Position numbers and translations under genes: made by a program. Shown one piece after another: positions 45,987 through 55,457 of a stretch of 64,000 nt of DNA. Source of the stretch: Paracoccus sp041927875 (lineage in GTDB: Bacteria; Pseudomonadota; Alphaproteobacteria; Rhodobacterales; Rhodobacteraceae); NCBI RefSeq assembly GCF_041927875.1, contig NZ_JBHFHN010000013.1; one strand, 5' to 3'. How positions within the stretch are numbered: position 1 is the stretch's first letter; every line of letters begins with the position of its first letter. The notes under the pieces are model-generated. The model made no database searches, was not told where the DNA came from, and saw nothing but the letters and a program-made list of their open reading frames with translations.

Positions 45987-46015
45987 CCCCCCGGGATACT
46001 TGGGCCAAGAAGAAA
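45987..46015 (-). repeat. recurrent TTCTTG...AAGTATCCC element (reverse orientation)
   Basis: On the minus strand the sequence reads TTCTTCTTGG, CCCAAGTATCCC and GGGGG, the same order as at 4404. No second hairpin arm follows here, and it lies in the gap between the mutase and rsmA. Confidence 0.55.
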
Positions 46016-46068
46016 GGGGGCTTGCCGTTGCAGGCCCCCTGCGGCATGTCGGGGGAAAGGGGACTGAC

Positions 46069-46911
46069 ATGGCCGCGATTGACGGGTTGCCGCCGCTGCG
46101 GGCGGTGATTGCCGAACACGGGCTGAGCGCGAAAAAGCAGCTTGGCCAGAACTTTCTGCTGGATCTGAACCTGACCGCCAAGATCGCGCGCGCGGCGGGC
46201 GATCTGTCGGGGGCCGATGTGCTGGAGGTCGGGCCGGGGCCGGGCGGGCTGACGCGCGGGCTGCTGGCCGAGGGCGCGCGGCGGGTGCTAGCGGTGGAAA
46301 AGGATGCGCGCTGTCTGCCCGCGCTGGATCAGATCGCGGCGGCCTATCCGGGGCGGCTGACGGTGCTGAACGATGACGCTTTGGCCATCGATCCACTGGC
46401 GCATCTGACCCCGCCGATCAAGGTGGTGGCGAACCTGCCCTATAATGTCGGGACCGAATTGCTGATCCGCTGGCTGACGCCGCCGGTCTGGCCGCCGGTC
46501 TGGCAGTCGCTGACGCTGATGTTTCAGAAAGAGGTCGCGCAGCGGATCACCGCGCAGCCGGGCGAGGGGGCCTATGGGCGGCTGGCGGTGCTGGCGCAGT
46601 GGCGCTGCGATGCGCGGATCGTCATGACCCTGCCGCCCGAGGCCTTCACGCCTGCGCCCAAGGTGCATTCGGCCGTGGTGCATCTGACCGCGCTGAGCCA
46701 GCCGCGCTATCCGGCCGATGCGGCGCTGCTGTCGCGGGTGGTGGCGGCGGGGTTCAATCAGCGCCGCAAGATGCTGCGCGCGGCGTTGAAGGGCGTGGCG
46801 CCGGGGATCGAGGATCACCTGGCCGCCGTCGGCATCTCCCCGACCGAGCGGGCCGAGAATGTCAGTATCGAGGGCTTTTGCGCCCTGGCGCGCAGCATTG
46901 CCGCCGCCTGA
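46069..46911 (+). CDS. rsmA: 16S rRNA (adenine(1518)/(1519)-N6)-dimethyltransferase
   Basis: The 280-residue SAM methyltransferase dimethylates two adjacent adenines near the 3' end of 16S rRNA. Family motifs are KKQLGQNFLLDLNLTAKI, VLEVGPGPGGLTRGLL, the catalytic VVANLPYNVGTELL and the C-terminal FNQRRKMLRAALKG. In many proteobacteria rsmA follows pdxA directly; here it is on the other strand, about 3 kb from the pdxA stop, with prfA and prmC between. Confidence 0.96.
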   Translation: MAAIDGLPPLRAVIAEHGLSAKKQLGQNFLLDLNLTAKIARAAGDLSGADVLEVGPGPGGLTRGLLAEGARRVLAVEKDARCLPALDQIAAAYPGRLTVLNDDALAIDPLAHLTPPIKVVANLPYNVGTELLIRWLTPPVWPPVWQSLTLMFQKEVAQRITAQPGEGAYGRLAVLAQWRCDARIVMTLPPEAFTPAPKVHSAVVHLTALSQPRYPADAALLSRVVAAGFNQRRKMLRAALKGVAPGIEDHLAAVGISPTERAENVSIEGFCALARSIAAA

Positions 46912-46922
46912 TCGCGGGAATG

Positions 46923-46987
46923 TGGCACTGACGGTGACATTTTCCGGCGGGCGGTTCTGGCACTGACGGTGCCAATACCTGCCCGCC
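46923..46987 (+). repeat. direct repeat and nested hairpin after rsmA
   Basis: TGGCACTGACGGTG occurs at 46923-46936 and again at 46958-46971. The second copy continues into GCCA, so GGCAC and GTGCC form a hairpin, and around it GGCGGGC (46946-46952) can pair with GCCCGCC (46981-46987). It could be part of an rsmA 3' structure or a protein-binding site. Confidence 0.45.
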
Positions 46988-47000
46988 GCCCTGTGATGAC

Positions 47001-47025
47001 AAGGCCCGCGTCTTGCGCGGGCCTT
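47001..47025 (+). terminator. terminator between rsmA and the DUF4167 gene
   Basis: AAGGCCCGCG (47001-47010) pairs with CGCGGGCCTT (47016-47025) around a 5-nt loop, followed by TCGTTT. It lies between two convergent genes. Confidence 0.75.
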
Positions 47026-47029
47026 TCGT

Positions 47030-47731
47030 TTACGCCTGATCCTCGGTCGCCGGGGCGGCTTCGCGCGGCGGGCGCGGCGCGCGGGGGGCGCGGGGGGCGC
47101 GGCTGCGGGCCGGGCGGGGGGCGGTTTCGTCACCACCGGTGACAAAAGCCGGCAGCGCCGTCAGCGGATCATCCCCCGGCGCGGCATGGGTTTCAGCGGC
47201 GGCTTCGGGCGTGTCGACGGGACCGGTCGCGGCCTCGTCACCGATGGCGGCGGGCAGCAGGTCGGGCTCGGTGTGGACGTCCTGGCGCGCCTCGTGACGG
47301 GATTCATGACGGGCCTCGCCCCGGTCGCCACCCCGGTCATCGCCGCGATCCGATCGTTCGGCGCGATCCTGACGGTCGCCGCGATCACCCCGGTCGGGGC
47401 GGTCGCCACGGTCCGGGCGCTGGTCATTGCGTTCCTGCTGGCGGGCTTGCTGTTCGGCCTGGCGCTGCTCTTGTTCGCGGGCCAGTTCGCGCTGCGCCTC
47501 ACCCAGCATCCGGGTGTAATGTTCGGCATGTTGCAGAAAGTTCTGCTCGGCCACGCGGTCATTGCCCAATTGCGCATCGCGCGCCAACATCAGGTATTTG
47601 TCGATGATCTGCTGGGGCGTGCCCCGCACCTTGCCCTCGGGGCCAGAGCTGTCAAAGACGCGATTGATGATGTTGCCAACAGAACGCTGGCGGTTCGACT
47701 TGGAACGCGAACGGGATTTAGAAGATCTCAT
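47030..47731 (-). CDS. DUF4167 RNA-binding-like protein with charged repeats
   Basis: The 233-residue protein starts with a basic Ser/Arg tail (MRSSKSRSRSKSNRQRSVGN) and a short conserved DUF4167 domain (IINRVFDSSGPEGKVRGTPQQIIDKYLMLARDAQLGND). The middle is low-complexity with repeated RGDR-type units (about residues 100-145) and the end is Pro/Ala/Arg-rich. The composition fits nucleic-acid binding and disorder. It follows prfA and prmC, as in many alphaproteobacteria, suggesting a translation-linked role, which is inference. Confidence 0.85.
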   Translation of the reverse strand: MRSSKSRSRSKSNRQRSVGNIINRVFDSSGPEGKVRGTPQQIIDKYLMLARDAQLGNDRVAEQNFLQHAEHYTRMLGEAQRELAREQEQRQAEQQARQQERNDQRPDRGDRPDRGDRGDRQDRAERSDRGDDRGGDRGEARHESRHEARQDVHTEPDLLPAAIGDEAATGPVDTPEAAAETHAAPGDDPLTALPAFVTGGDETAPRPARSRAPRAPRAPRPPREAAPATEDQA

Positions 47732-47953
47732 GGGCTTTCTTGGGTTGCTGCGGCCAGCCCGCCTGGGCCTGCCCGGTGCAGGACGACCACAGCCGGAAAT
47801 CCGGCGGATCGACAAATGCAAACGGAAGGCGGGTCGCGCGGGGGGCCGTTGGCCGCCCGTCACGCGGTTGACTAACCATGTGACAGGGGGCTTGGCAACC
47901 GGATTCTGCACGGGCCAGCCGGGAATGCGTGGAAAACTGCTGAAAATGCGCGA

Positions 47954-48796
47954 CTATTGCGGGGCGCGGGCCGAGACCACGCGGTCGCGGCCATCCAGGT
48001 CGGGATGCACGGCGACCTGCGTGAGACCGGCCCCGGCCCAGAGGTCGGCCACCGCTGCCCCTTGCGTCGGGCCGATCTCGACCATCAGCCGCCCACCCGG
48101 CGCCAGATGGCCCGCGACACCGGCGGCAAGGGCGCGATAGGCATCCAGCCCGTCGCCGCCGGGTGTCAGCGCCAGATGCGGTTCCCAGTCGCGCACATCG
48201 GGCGACAGGGCCGCCATCTCATCCGCCGCGATATAGGGCGGGTTCGAGACGATCAGGTCAAAGCCGCCGCGCACCGCCGCAAACCAGTCCGAGATCAGGA
48301 ACCCCGCGCGGGCCGCAACCCCAAGCGCGGTGGCATTGTCCTGCGCCACCGCCAGGGCGCGGGGCGACAGGTCGGTCAGCAGGCCAAGCGCGCTGGGGCG
48401 CTCGGCCAGTAGGGTCAGCCCGATGCAGCCGGTGCCGGTGCCCAGATCCAGAAGCCGGGTGAAGGGCTCGGTCAGGGCAAGCGCGATCAGCGTCTCGGTT
48501 TCCGGGCGCGGGTCCAGCGTGTCGCGGGTGACGGCGAAATCGCGGCCCCAGAAACTGCGCCGCCCGGTGATCTGCGCCACCGGCTGATGCGCGGCGCGGG
48601 CCTGAACCATCTGCCCCATGCGCGCCTGTTGATCGGGGCTCAGAGGCTCGGGTTCGGCCAGTTCCAGCGTCAGCCGGTCGGCGGCGACGTCCAGCACATG
48701 CGCCAGCAGGCGGCGGGCGTCGCGGGGGGCGTCGGGGATGCCGGCCTCGGCCAGCTGCCGGGCCGCGTCACGCAGGGCCTGCGCGCGGGTGGTCAA
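47954..48796 (-). CDS. prmC: peptide chain release factor N(5)-glutamine methyltransferase
   Basis: The 280-residue SAM methyltransferase modifies the Gln of the GGQ motif in release factors. It has DPRPETETLIALAL, LDLGTGTGCIGL and the catalytic VSNPPYI. The start overlaps the stop of prfA, its substrate gene (ATGA), the usual prfA-prmC pairing. Confidence 0.96.
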   Translation of the reverse strand: MTTRAQALRDAARQLAEAGIPDAPRDARRLLAHVLDVAADRLTLELAEPEPLSPDQQARMGQMVQARAAHQPVAQITGRRSFWGRDFAVTRDTLDPRPETETLIALALTEPFTRLLDLGTGTGCIGLTLLAERPSALGLLTDLSPRALAVAQDNATALGVAARAGFLISDWFAAVRGGFDLIVSNPPYIAADEMAALSPDVRDWEPHLALTPGGDGLDAYRALAAGVAGHLAPGGRLMVEIGPTQGAAVADLWAGAGLTQVAVHPDLDGRDRVVSARAPQ

Positions 48797-49848
48797 AGCC
48801 CCATCTCGGCCAGTTTGGTCGCCTGATCATCAGCCACCAGCGCGTCGATCACCGCGCCCAGATCGCCGCCCATGATCTGCGGCAGCGCGTAAAGCGTCAG
48901 GTTGATGCGGTGGTCGGTCATCCGGCCCTGCGGGAAGTTGTAGGTGCGGATGCGTTCGGACCGGTCGCCGGACCCGACCTGCGCCTTGCGGTCGGCGGCG
49001 CGTTCGGATGCGGCGCGGTCGCGTTCCATTTCGTAAAGCCGGGCGCGCAGCACGGCCATGGCATTGGCGCGGTTCTGGTGCTGGGATTTTTCCGAACTGG
49101 TCACCACGATGCCGGTGGGAAGATGGGTGATGCGCACCGCGCTGTCGGTGGTGTTCACATGCTGCCCGCCCGCGCCGGATGACCGCATTGTGTCGATGCG
49201 GATGTCGCTGGCGGGGATGTCGATATCGACCTCGGCAGCTTCGGGCAGCACGGCGACGGTGGCGGCACTGGTATGGATGCGCCCGCCCGCCTCGGTTTCC
49301 GGCACACGCTGCACGCGGTGGACGCCGGATTCGTATTTCATCCGGGCAAAGACGCCTTCGCCCTCGATCCGGGCCACGGCCTCGCGCACGCCGCCCAGAT
49401 CGGAATGGGTCAGGTCCATCATCTGAAAGCGCCAGCCCTGCGCCTCGGCGTGGCGTTGATACATGCGAAGCAGATCGGCGGCGAACAGCGCGGCTTCCTC
49501 GCCCCCGGTGCCGGGGCGGATTTCCAGAATGGCGGGGCGGGCGTCGGCGGCGTCGCGCGGCAAAAGGGCGATGCGCAACGCCTGTTCCAGATCGGCCAGA
49601 CGGGCGCGCAGCGTGGGGATTTCTTCCTCGGCCAAAGCGCGCATGTCGGGATCGGCCAGCCAGAGGTCGGCCTCGGCCAGATCGTCGGTCGCCTGCTGCC
49701 AATCGGCAATGGCGGCCACCACCGGCTTCAGCTCGCTGTATTCGCGCGACAGGGCGGCGATTTCGGCGGGGGCGGTGACCACGGCCAGCTTGGCCTCGAT
49801 AAAGCCAAAGCGTTCGGTGATCTGGGCAAGTTTATCGGCGGGGATCAT
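48793..49848 (-). CDS. prfA: peptide chain release factor 1
   Basis: The 351-residue class I release factor recognises UAA and UAG. The GGQ loop is RSSGAGGQHVNTTDSAVRI, and LEIRPGTGGEEAALFA and SGVHRVQRVPETE are also conserved. Together with prmC it forms the termination module. It begins 31 bp after pdxA and may be transcribed from the lptF promoter region as part of one long operon. Confidence 0.97.
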   Translation of the reverse strand: MIPADKLAQITERFGFIEAKLAVVTAPAEIAALSREYSELKPVVAAIADWQQATDDLAEADLWLADPDMRALAEEEIPTLRARLADLEQALRIALLPRDAADARPAILEIRPGTGGEEAALFAADLLRMYQRHAEAQGWRFQMMDLTHSDLGGVREAVARIEGEGVFARMKYESGVHRVQRVPETEAGGRIHTSAATVAVLPEAAEVDIDIPASDIRIDTMRSSGAGGQHVNTTDSAVRITHLPTGIVVTSSEKSQHQNRANAMAVLRARLYEMERDRAASERAADRKAQVGSGDRSERIRTYNFPQGRMTDHRINLTLYALPQIMGGDLGAVIDALVADDQATKLAEMGL

Positions 49849-49879
49849 GGGGCGGTGATGGCGAAGGCGGGGCCGGGCG

Positions 49880-50854
49880 TCAAGACCTGTCGCGGGCGCG
49901 CGCCATGCGGTCGGCCATGCGCAGCGCGGCGATCAGGCTGGTCGGGTCGGCCAGGCCCCGCCCGGCGATGTCAAAGGCGGTGCCGTGATCGGGCGAGGTG
50001 CGGATGAACGGCAGGCCCAGCGTCACGTTCACGCCACCGGCAAAGTCGATGGTCTTGATCGGGATCAGCGCCTGATCGTGATAGGCGCAGATCGCCGCGT
50101 CATAGCGCGCGCGGGCGGCGGGGTGGAACATCGTATCGGCGGGCAGCGGGCCGATCAGGTCGATGCCCTCGGCGCGCAGGGCGTCCAGCGTGGCGGCCAT
50201 CCAGCCCTGTTCCTCAGTGCCGATCGCGCCGCCCTCACCGGCATGGGGGTTCAGCCCGGCCACCGCCAGACGCGGGGCAGGGATGGCGAAATCGCGGATC
50301 AGCGCGGCGCGGGTGATGCGGATGGTGCGGGCCAGCAGATCGGGGGTCAGCGCGGTGGGCACATCGGCCAGCGGGATGTGGATGGTGGCGGGCACGACGC
50401 GCAGCCCCTCGCAGGCCAGCATCATCACCACATCGGCGCCGCCCGCCAGATCGGCCAGATATTCGGTATGGCCGGGAAAGGCAAAGCCCGCGCCCTGTTT
50501 CAGCGCCAGCTTGTTGATCGGCGCGGTGACGACGGCAGAACCGGCACCGGCCTGCACCAGATCCACGGCGCGGGCGATCACCGCGATCACCTGTTCGGCA
50601 TGGCCGGGCTGCGGCTGGCCCGGCACGGCGGGGCCGGGAAAGGGATGGGCCAGCACCGGCAGGTGGCTGGCCGGCACATCGACCGCGCGGGCGGGATCGT
50701 CGACCAGCGCCATCGCGGTGCCGGGCGGCAGATGCGCCGGGTCACCCAGCCAGACGAGGGGCAGATCGGCACCCAGGACGGCGCGCGCCTTGGGGGCGAG
50801 TTCCGGGCCGACGCCCGCAGGCTCGCCACAGGTCAGGATCAGCGGCGCGGCCAT
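49880..50854 (-). CDS. pdxA: 4-hydroxythreonine-4-phosphate dehydrogenase
   Basis: The 324-residue NAD-dependent enzyme makes the aminoketone precursor of the pyridoxine ring. Conserved parts are LTCGEPAGVGPEL, TAPINKLALKQ, FPGHTEYLA (metal-binding His), GLNPHAGEGG and CAYHDQALIPIKT. The ATG at 50854 overlaps the stop of the surA-like gene (TGATG). This is the DXP-dependent B6 route, with pdxH found elsewhere in the window. Confidence 0.95.
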   Translation of the reverse strand: MAAPLILTCGEPAGVGPELAPKARAVLGADLPLVWLGDPAHLPPGTAMALVDDPARAVDVPASHLPVLAHPFPGPAVPGQPQPGHAEQVIAVIARAVDLVQAGAGSAVVTAPINKLALKQGAGFAFPGHTEYLADLAGGADVVMMLACEGLRVVPATIHIPLADVPTALTPDLLARTIRITRAALIRDFAIPAPRLAVAGLNPHAGEGGAIGTEEQGWMAATLDALRAEGIDLIGPLPADTMFHPAARARYDAAICAYHDQALIPIKTIDFAGGVNVTLGLPFIRTSPDHGTAFDIAGRGLADPTSLIAALRMADRMARARDRS

Positions 50855-52152
50855 CAGGGGCGGATGATGATCGCCTCGGCCCGCAGCTTGGCCAGATCGC
50901 GGTCGGCAAAATTGGTCAGGCGGCGGTTCATCACCTCGGCGCGGGCGGCGTCGCGGTCGGGCGTGGCGGCGGGGGCAGCGTCCGATCCCGGCGCGCCGGC
51001 GGTGGCGGGGGGGGCGGCGGGCAGGATCGCCCGGCGCGCGCACAACATCAGCAGCACGGTCTGGCCGCCGCGCGCGGTGATGGCGCTTTCATTGTCATCC
51101 AGCCGCGCCAGATCCAGCGCGACATCGCCGGGGATCTGGGTCTGCGGCAGCGTCTGCCGGGTCAGCGCGCCCGCCCCGATGCGCCGCGCGATGGGATACA
51201 GGTTGTCGCAGCTCAGCGCGTCGGCGCGCAGGCGCGCGGCCTCCTCCGGCCCGCCGGGCACCACAAGCTGCGCATAATCCAGCGTCTGCGCGCGGTCGCC
51301 GACCGGGCGGCCCTCATCCAGGGACCGCATCAGGAACAGCGCCACCGCACCCGGCACCGCGACCGGGGCCGAGACCTGACCGGGTGCCAGCCCCAGCAGC
51401 ACGCTGCGGATCTGCGGCGGCAGGTTCTCGACCTCCATCCAGTCCAGCCGCCCGCCCTGACCGCGCGATTGCGCGGCCGAGCTGGACCGCGCGGCGGCGG
51501 CAAAGGCGGCCTCGCCCGACAGGCTGGAGGACAGCCGCTGGGCGCGCGCCATCACCGCATCCTCCTGGCCGGGGGGGGCGGGGATGATCAGTTCCGAAAT
51601 CAGCACCCGCGCGCCAGTCATCGCGGCGGGGGCGCGGGCCAGTTCCTTGTCGACATCGGCTTCGGAAATCTGCACCTTTCCGGCATATTTCTGCCGCACC
51701 ACCTCGCGCCAGACGACACCGGCGGCGACGAAATCGCGGAAGGCCTGAACCTCGACGCCGGACTGCCCAAGGGCCTCGATGAACTGATCGGCGGACATGT
51801 TGGCGCGGCTGGCGAATTCTTCCATCCCGGCTTGCACCTGTTCGGGGCTGGCCTTCAGCCCCAGGCGGTTCGCCTCTTGCAGGCGCAGGCGGTCCTCGAT
51901 CAGGGTCTTTTCGGCCTCGGCGGCGGGGTTCGGCGCGGCGCGCAGCAGCGTCAGAAACCGGGTGCGCTGATCGATTTCATAGCGGGTGATGGCCCGATCG
52001 TTGACGATCAGCGCCGGGGCAAAGGGATTGGCCGCGACCGGCGCGGGGACCAGCGGCGCGGTCAGCAGCGCCAGCGCCAGCGCGGCGGCGGACCACAGCG
52101 GCAGGCGGCGCGCGGCAGCAGCGGAAAGATCGGGGCGAAGATCAGGGGCCAT
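50854..52152 (-). CDS. surA: SurA-like periplasmic peptidyl-prolyl isomerase/chaperone
   Basis: The 432-residue exported protein has a long basic N-terminal region then a signal (LWSAAALALALLTAPLVPAPVAA). The SurA N-terminal domain (IVNDRAITRYEIDQRTRFLTLL) is followed by one parvulin-like domain (about residues 150-290: ISELIIPAPPGQED, GGRLDWMEVENLPPQI). E. coli SurA has two rotamase domains, so this is the shorter alphaproteobacterial form. Its place between lptD and pdxA is the classical one for SurA. Confidence 0.88.
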   Translation of the reverse strand: MAPDLRPDLSAAAARRLPLWSAAALALALLTAPLVPAPVAANPFAPALIVNDRAITRYEIDQRTRFLTLLRAAPNPAAEAEKTLIEDRLRLQEANRLGLKASPEQVQAGMEEFASRANMSADQFIEALGQSGVEVQAFRDFVAAGVVWREVVRQKYAGKVQISEADVDKELARAPAAMTGARVLISELIIPAPPGQEDAVMARAQRLSSSLSGEAAFAAAARSSSAAQSRGQGGRLDWMEVENLPPQIRSVLLGLAPGQVSAPVAVPGAVALFLMRSLDEGRPVGDRAQTLDYAQLVVPGGPEEAARLRADALSCDNLYPIARRIGAGALTRQTLPQTQIPGDVALDLARLDDNESAITARGGQTVLLMLCARRAILPAAPPATAGAPGSDAAPAATPDRDAARAEVMNRRLTNFADRDLAKLRAEAIIIRP

Positions 52153-52199
52153 CGGCTTTGGTTCCGTTTCTGTCGTCAGGCAGCACAGGGGCGGCGGGC

Positions 52200-54350
52200 C
52201 TATCGCAGGCAGCGGCGGCGAACCGCGCGGTCGGCTGACCCGGTTCCGCCACCCGCGCCAAAGCCCGTCAGCCGCACCGACAGCCCGACATCGGTATCGC
52301 GGCTTACAGTAGTGGATGAGGTTCGGCGATGCGAGAGGGAAAGATCGACCGTCACACATTCGTTGACATAGCTGACCGCCAGCCCGGCGCGTTCCACCTG
52401 TCGGGCGTCGAAATCATAGCGCCCCGACAGGCCCGCGCGCCAGCCGCCGCCAATGGCGAAGCGGCCGTCCAGCACCAGTTCCGACAGATCCTCGGCGCGG
52501 TTTTCATAGGCATCGGCGGTTTGCCACAGATAGCCCGCCGACAGGTCCAGCCGGTCATTGGCCCAGGCGATGCGGGTTTCGGCGCGGTTCACATCGCCGC
52601 CATCGCCCAACAGCGCCCGGCCCGTCCAGCGCAGCCCGCCCGGCGCGCTGGCATGGGCGGCGATCAGCCAGTCGGAATTGCCGCGCGCCAGTTCCGATCC
52701 GCTGGCGGGCCGCGCGTCGCCCAGCCGCCAGATCCGCCCGCCCGCCAGGCCCAGCGACCAGCCGCGTGGGTCGATCTGCGTCCAGGCCACGCCCAGAGCC
52801 AGGCGCTGCCCGGTTTCACGCGCATCCCCGCCCGGAAAGCGCGAGGGGGCGAACAGGTTTGCTTCGTCGAACTCGGCCAGGCGGCTGTCCTCATCAGGGA
52901 CATCGGGCAGGCGGTTGCGCGACAGATCAAGGCGCGCCACCGGCTCGATCACCTGCGCCGCACCGCGCGCGTCGCGGCGCAGCCAGGGCCAGCGAAGTTC
53001 GACCGCCGCCGTCGGGTCGACCCGGGTGGTCGCGGCATCATAGCTGGCATCGTCGCCGATCAGGAACTGATCCGCCGCCAGACCCAGTTCACCCGCAACG
53101 ACCACGCCTTGCGGCAGCAGCCATTGCCGCCGCCAGTCGGCGCGCAGGCCCAGCCGGGTCATGTCGCGGCCGATGTCCTGCGCGTCCGAACTGCGCCGGA
53201 AGGCCAGCATGTCGAACCGCAGCCCGGCCTCGCCCCCGGCCAGCGGCCAGCGGCGTTCCCAGGCCAGCCCCGCCACCTGCGCGGGTTGGGTGCTGTTCGT
53301 CTCGCCCGCGCGCAGGGTGTGGAAATTGCCGATCGCGGCGAACACCATGCGGTCGCGGCGCACGCGGTCGATGGTCACGCCGCTCCACAGCCGGTCGGCG
53401 TCGGAAATGGCGTAATCAGACAGATAATCGGGGTCCGAGGTGGTTTGCACCTGCACCCCCAGCCGGTAATCGCGCGGCAGCGCGAAACGGGCGGTGCCGA
53501 ACAGATAGCCGCGCAATTCACCCGGCCGCAGCCGGTCGCGGGTCAGCGCGCCCGACCATTCGATCAGCCCGCCGGTCAGCGCGTGGCGACCGCGCAGCCC
53601 CAGGGTGCGGCTGTTCTTGGTGGTGACCGATGGCGTCAGGGTCAGGTCGTGATGATCGCCCAGCGGCACGAAGACCGGCAGGCTGATGCCGAAGCCCAGC
53701 TTGCTGGTGGACCGAAAGCCGGGGCGGAGCAGACCCGCCGCGCGGCTGACGGTAGGATCGGGCAGCGACAGTTGCGGCACCCAGCCCACCGGCACGCCAA
53801 AGGCGCGCAATTGGGCGTCGTGAAAGGTCAGCCGCCGGGTCTCGGCGTCGTGGCGGACCTGCGCCGCGCGGATCTCCCACAGGGGGGTGGGGGCGCTGAC
53901 GCAGACCTCGCAGGAGGAGGCGACAACGCGGTCGAAGGTGGTAAACCGCCCCTGACTGCGGGTGATGCGGGCGGCGGCCAGTTGCAATTCGCGCGCCATC
54001 AGCATTCGCGCCCCGGTCAGGATGCCGTCGCGCAGATCGGCGTCCAGTTCGGCCTGATCGGCGATCAGAACTGACCCATCCGCGCCCGGTTCGGTCAGCC
54101 GGATCGGGCCGGTCAGCCGGATCGTGCCGCGCGCCTGGTCATAGGTGACGCCGGTGGCGGTCAGGCGGCGGCCCTGGTGGAACATCTGCACATCGCCGGT
54201 CGCGGTCAGCAGGCTGCCGTCCTGCACCTGCACGCGGTCGGCGACCAGCGTGGCGGGGGTGTCTTGCGCGCTGGCGGGTTGGGCCAGGGCGATCAGGCTG
54301 GCCAAGGCCGCGGTCAGCAGCCGGTTGCGGATGATCGGCGGGTGGGTCAT
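52200..54350 (-). CDS. lptD: LPS-assembly protein LptD
   Basis: The 716-residue outer-membrane beta-barrel inserts LPS into the outer leaflet. It has a signal peptide (RLLTAALASLIALAQPASA), an N-terminal OstA/LptA-like domain (about 30-150: TLVADRVQVQDGSLLTATGDVQM) and a long Arg/Asp-rich barrel. Cysteines occur as CEVC near residue 145, and near the C-terminus as NEC and RRC, so disulfides differing from E. coli are possible. The gene starts 3 bp after lptG. Confidence 0.93.
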   Translation of the reverse strand: MTHPPIIRNRLLTAALASLIALAQPASAQDTPATLVADRVQVQDGSLLTATGDVQMFHQGRRLTATGVTYDQARGTIRLTGPIRLTEPGADGSVLIADQAELDADLRDGILTGARMLMARELQLAAARITRSQGRFTTFDRVVASSCEVCVSAPTPLWEIRAAQVRHDAETRRLTFHDAQLRAFGVPVGWVPQLSLPDPTVSRAAGLLRPGFRSTSKLGFGISLPVFVPLGDHHDLTLTPSVTTKNSRTLGLRGRHALTGGLIEWSGALTRDRLRPGELRGYLFGTARFALPRDYRLGVQVQTTSDPDYLSDYAISDADRLWSGVTIDRVRRDRMVFAAIGNFHTLRAGETNSTQPAQVAGLAWERRWPLAGGEAGLRFDMLAFRRSSDAQDIGRDMTRLGLRADWRRQWLLPQGVVVAGELGLAADQFLIGDDASYDAATTRVDPTAAVELRWPWLRRDARGAAQVIEPVARLDLSRNRLPDVPDEDSRLAEFDEANLFAPSRFPGGDARETGQRLALGVAWTQIDPRGWSLGLAGGRIWRLGDARPASGSELARGNSDWLIAAHASAPGGLRWTGRALLGDGGDVNRAETRIAWANDRLDLSAGYLWQTADAYENRAEDLSELVLDGRFAIGGGWRAGLSGRYDFDARQVERAGLAVSYVNECVTVDLSLSHRRTSSTTVSRDTDVGLSVRLTGFGAGGGTGSADRAVRRRCLR

Positions 54351-54353
54351 CGG

Positions 54354-55457
54354 TCAGCCGTCCTCAAGATGCAAAAGCAGGCCAAGCGCGAACAGCACCG
54401 CCACAGCGGGCGGGGCGGCGGCGGCCAAGGTGATCGGGATCTGGCCGTTGTCGCCAAGCGCCTGAGCAAAGTTGCGCAGGAAGAACAGCCCTAGCCCCGC
54501 CGCCAGGGCCAGCATCACCATCAGCCCGCTGCGCCCGAACCGCGCCGGTCGCATGGTGAAGCCCGCCGCGATCAGCACCATCCCGGCCAGCATGGCGGGC
54601 AGGGCCAGTTCCATCTGGAACCACAGGCTGTGGCGGCGGGCGGAAAAGCCTGCGCGTTCCAGTTCCGCGATAAAGGCGGGCAGGTGCCAGAACGACACCG
54701 CCGAGGGCGTGCCCACCCCGTCGCGGATGCGTTCGGGCGTCAGTGTCGAGGGCAGGGTCAGCCGGTCATGGGCGGTGGCGGCGGTATCGGGGTTGGCCGT
54801 GTCCAGCGGCCAATCCTTGACCCGCGCCAGTTGCCAGCCCTGATCGGTCAGCGTCGCGGTATCGGCATCCAGGCGGCGGACCGGCCCGGCCTCGGGCGCG
54901 AAGATCATGAAGGTCACGCCATGCAGCGTCGCCCCGTCAAGGCTGGCGCGGTCGGCGCGGATCACGGTCTGGCCGCCCGCCGTTCCCTCGGCATCGCCCT
55001 GCCGCAGCCAGATCGCCGGGCCGACCGAGACGGCGGTCGCGCCGCCCCCGCCAAAGCCATCGGCCAGCGTCTGATAGCGTTTCGAGGTAGCGGCGACCAA
55101 CGGGTTCAGCACCGCCACCGCAAGCGCGCCGACCAGCGCCGCGACGGTGACCGGCGCCGCCAGCATCCGCAGCGCCGACCGCCCCGAGGCGCGGATCGCC
55201 ACCAGTTCCGACGACCGCGCCAGCATCAGAAACATCGCCACGGCGGCGAGCAGCACGATCAGCGGCAGGATCGTCTGGATCGCGCCGGGCAGGTTCAACG
55301 CCGCCAGCCGGGCGCTGTCCCAGAACCCGACCTGACCGCCCGAAAAGCGGCGAATCTGCTCTACCATGTCGATCAGGTAAAGGATCGCCAGGAACACGCC
55401 GGTGACGATCGCCAGGCTGCGCAGGAACCGCCGCGCCAGATAAAGCCCAAGGATCAT
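54354..55457 (-). CDS. lptG: LPS export ABC transporter permease LptG
   Basis: The 367-residue YjgP/YjgQ-family permease has six predicted membrane helices, three at each end. It begins MILGLYLARRFLRSLAIVTG and contains the middle beta-jellyroll periplasmic domain (about 140-250). It partners with LptF and, elsewhere, LptB to push LPS onto the periplasmic bridge. The start overlaps the lptF stop (ATGA). Confidence 0.93.
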   Translation of the reverse strand: MILGLYLARRFLRSLAIVTGVFLAILYLIDMVEQIRRFSGGQVGFWDSARLAALNLPGAIQTILPLIVLLAAVAMFLMLARSSELVAIRASGRSALRMLAAPVTVAALVGALAVAVLNPLVAATSKRYQTLADGFGGGGATAVSVGPAIWLRQGDAEGTAGGQTVIRADRASLDGATLHGVTFMIFAPEAGPVRRLDADTATLTDQGWQLARVKDWPLDTANPDTAATAHDRLTLPSTLTPERIRDGVGTPSAVSFWHLPAFIAELERAGFSARRHSLWFQMELALPAMLAGMVLIAAGFTMRPARFGRSGLMVMLALAAGLGLFFLRNFAQALGDNGQIPITLAAAAPPAVAVLFALGLLLHLEDG

